NCBI RefSeq assembly: GCF_028281305.1
Contig: NZ_JANQKD010000014.1
Span: 1-36,180, forward strand
DNA: 36,180 nt
Source of the DNA: Pelagibius sp.
GTDB taxonomy: Bacteria > Pseudomonadota > Alphaproteobacteria > Kiloniellales > Kiloniellaceae
Reading direction: 5' to 3'
Positions 35,048 through 36,180 of this stretch are shown here, one piece after another. Each line of letters starts with the position of its first letter. The first letter of the stretch is position 1. The position numbers and the translations under genes were made by a program. The notes under the pieces are model-generated. The model did not search any database. It had not been told where the DNA came from and saw nothing but the letters and a program-made list of their open reading frames with translations.

Positions 35048-36180
35048 ATGACCGCCCGTATCACCACCGTCGCCTTTGCCGGCGTCGAGGTCCTGGACAT
35101 CGACGTGCAGGTGCAGATGGGCAGCGGCCTGCCGGCCTTCGCCGTCGTCGGCCTGCCGGACAAGGCGGTGGCGGAAAGCCGCGAGCGGGTGCGCGCGGCC
35201 CTGACGGCCCTGGGCCTCGCCCTGCCGCCCAAACGCATCACCGTGAACCTGGCGCCGGCCGACCTGCTGAAGGAGGGCAGCCATTTCGACCTGCCCATCG
35301 CCCTCGGCCTGCTGACCGCCATGGGCGTGCTGCCGGCCGAGGAGATGGCCGGCTACACGGCCTTGGGCGAACTGGCGCTCGACGCCCGCATCACCCCGGT
35401 CGCCGGCGTGCTGCCGGCGGCGATCCACAGCCTTTCCGCGGAGCGCGGCCTGATCTGCCCGTTCGCCCAGGGCGGCGAGGCGGCCTGGGCCGAGGGCCTG
35501 GAGATCCTGGCGCCGGGCACGCTGCTGGCGCTGGTCAATCACTTCAAGGGCAGCCAAGTCCTAAGCCCGCCGAAGGCGCGCCTCGCCGAGAAGGCCGCCG
35601 ACGGCCTCGACCTCGCCGATATCAAGGGGCAGGAGAGTGCCAAGCGCGCCCTCGAGGTGGCGGCGGGCGGCGGCCACAACCTGCTGATGGCCGGACCGCC
35701 GGGCGCGGGCAAATCCATGCTGGCGGCGCGCCTGCCGGGCATCCTGCCGCCGCTCACGCCCGCCGAGGCGCTGGAGGTGAGCATGATCCACTCCGTCGCT
35801 GGCACCCTGGGCGAGTCGGGGCTGCTGCGCCGCCGGCCCTTTCGCGACCCGCACCACTCGGCCTCCCTGCCGGCGCTGGCCGGCGGCGGCCTGCGCGCCA
35901 AGCCGGGTGAGATCTCCCTGGCCCATCTCGGTGTCCTCTTTCTCGATGAGCTGCCGGAGTTCCAGCGCGGCGCCCTGGAGGCGCTACGCCAGCCGCTGGA
36001 GACCGGCCGCGTCTCCGTCGCCCGCGCCAATGCCCATGTCACCTATCCGGCGCGCGTCCAGCTCGTCGCCGCCATGAACCCCTGCCGCTGCGGCTATCTG
36101 GACGACCCGGCCCAGGCCTGCGCCCGGGCGCCGCGCTGCGCCGCCGACTATCAGGCGCGGATCTCCGGCCCGCTGTTCGA
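35048..36180 (+). CDS. comM: YifB/ComM family Mg-chelatase-like AAA+ ATPase (3' end beyond window)
   Basis: The first 377 residues of a protein of usual length about 500. The N-terminal ChlI-like domain (about 1-170) contains [22 protein letters not shown] and [20 protein letters not shown]. The AAA+ Mg-chelatase domain has Walker A GPPGAGKS (216-223) and Walker B LGVLFLDE (294-301), then FRDPHHSAS (265-273) and a Cys cluster MNPCRCGY. ComM is a branch-migration helicase in natural transformation; the family is also found in bacteria not known to be competent. Start is the ATG at 35048 (GGGGGAACGCCGAAG upstream). The rest of the gene runs past 36180. Confidence 0.93.
   Translation, partial: MTARITTVAFAGVEVLDIDVQVQMGSGLPAFAVVGLPDKAVAESRERVRAALTALGLALPPKRITVNLAPADLLKEGSHFDLPIALGLLTAMGVLPAEEMAGYTALGELALDARITPVAGVLPAAIHSLSAERGLICPFAQGGEAAWAEGLEILAPGTLLALVNHFKGSQVLSPPKARLAEKAADGLDLADIKGQESAKRALEVAAGGGHNLLMAGPPGAGKSMLAARLPGILPPLTPAEALEVSMIHSVAGTLGESGLLRRRPFRDPHHSASLPALAGGGLRAKPGEISLAHLGVLFLDELPEFQRGALEALRQPLETGRVSVARANAHVTYPARVQLVAAMNPCRCGYLDDPAQACARAPRCAADYQARISGPLF

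Overview
The window is GC-rich, gene-dense chromosomal DNA from an alphaproteobacterium, most likely a Rhodospirillales/Kiloniellales-type marine or soil lineage. The evidence is the gene content and order (nth, DUF2244, dapB, dnaJ-dnaK; grpE-hrcA; rph-rdgB-hemW; LpoA-like, rsmI, yraN, BON, SirB1, gshB, comM), an alphaproteobacterial RpoH-type promoter in front of dnaK, a phasin gene, and an alphaproteobacterial REP-like inverted repeat. I see no rRNA, tRNA, CRISPR array, insertion sequence, prophage or plasmid function.

Layout. (1) 1-1850: an iron-responsive cell-surface signalling pair (FecI-type sigma factor and FecR-type anti-sigma/sensor) on the minus strand, with a perfect 17-bp Fur-box-like palindrome upstream. 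The partner TonB receptor is not visible. (2) 1865-9773, all minus: a Pat-type acyl-CoA synthetase/GNAT fusion and, upstream of it, a probable run of adenosine kinase, typA, ampG and a macro-domain deacetylase. (3) 10044-11996, plus: an EI24 membrane protein, a bactofilin and a small lipoprotein. (4) 11989-14356: nth (minus), DUF2244 protein (plus) and dapB (minus). (5) 14501-18833: an accessory islet between dapB and dnaJ holding a TIGR02466-type 2OG-Fe(II) oxygenase, an acyltransferase-3 membrane enzyme divergent from a TetR regulator, a 2-keto-4-pentenoate hydratase-like enzyme and an alpha/beta hydrolase. (6) 18988-25598: heat-shock genes dnaJ, dnaK, grpE and hrcA on the minus strand, with a small membrane protein and an AlkB-type dioxygenase on the plus strand between dnaK and grpE. 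(7) 25833-28410: rph, rdgB, hemW. (8) 28436-34044: an LpoA-like lipoprotein divergent from rsmI-yraN-BON lipoprotein-SirB1-gshB. (9) 34159 to the end: a phasin (minus) and the 5' three quarters of comM/yifB (plus), separated by a 439-bp intergenic region that is locally AT-rich and carries palindromes.

How the genes work together. DnaK, DnaJ and GrpE form one chaperone machine, with HrcA as its likely partner regulator. RsmI, RNase PH and TypA act in ribosome and RNA maturation. RdgB, Nth and AlkB protect against damaged nucleotides or bases. AmpG, the LpoA-like lipoprotein and the bactofilin point to cell-wall recycling and growth. GshB and the phasin serve redox and carbon-storage physiology.

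Nothing here is convincingly a new multigene system. The most informative signals are regulatory: an exact match to the alphaproteobacterial heat-shock promoter at dnaK, apparent leaderless promoters at hrcA and the EI24 gene, a six-codon ORF that copies the first five codons of typA and is coupled to it by ATGA, a TetR-like operator containing the tetR start codon, and a 14-bp-period tandem repeat that begins at the gshB stop codon.
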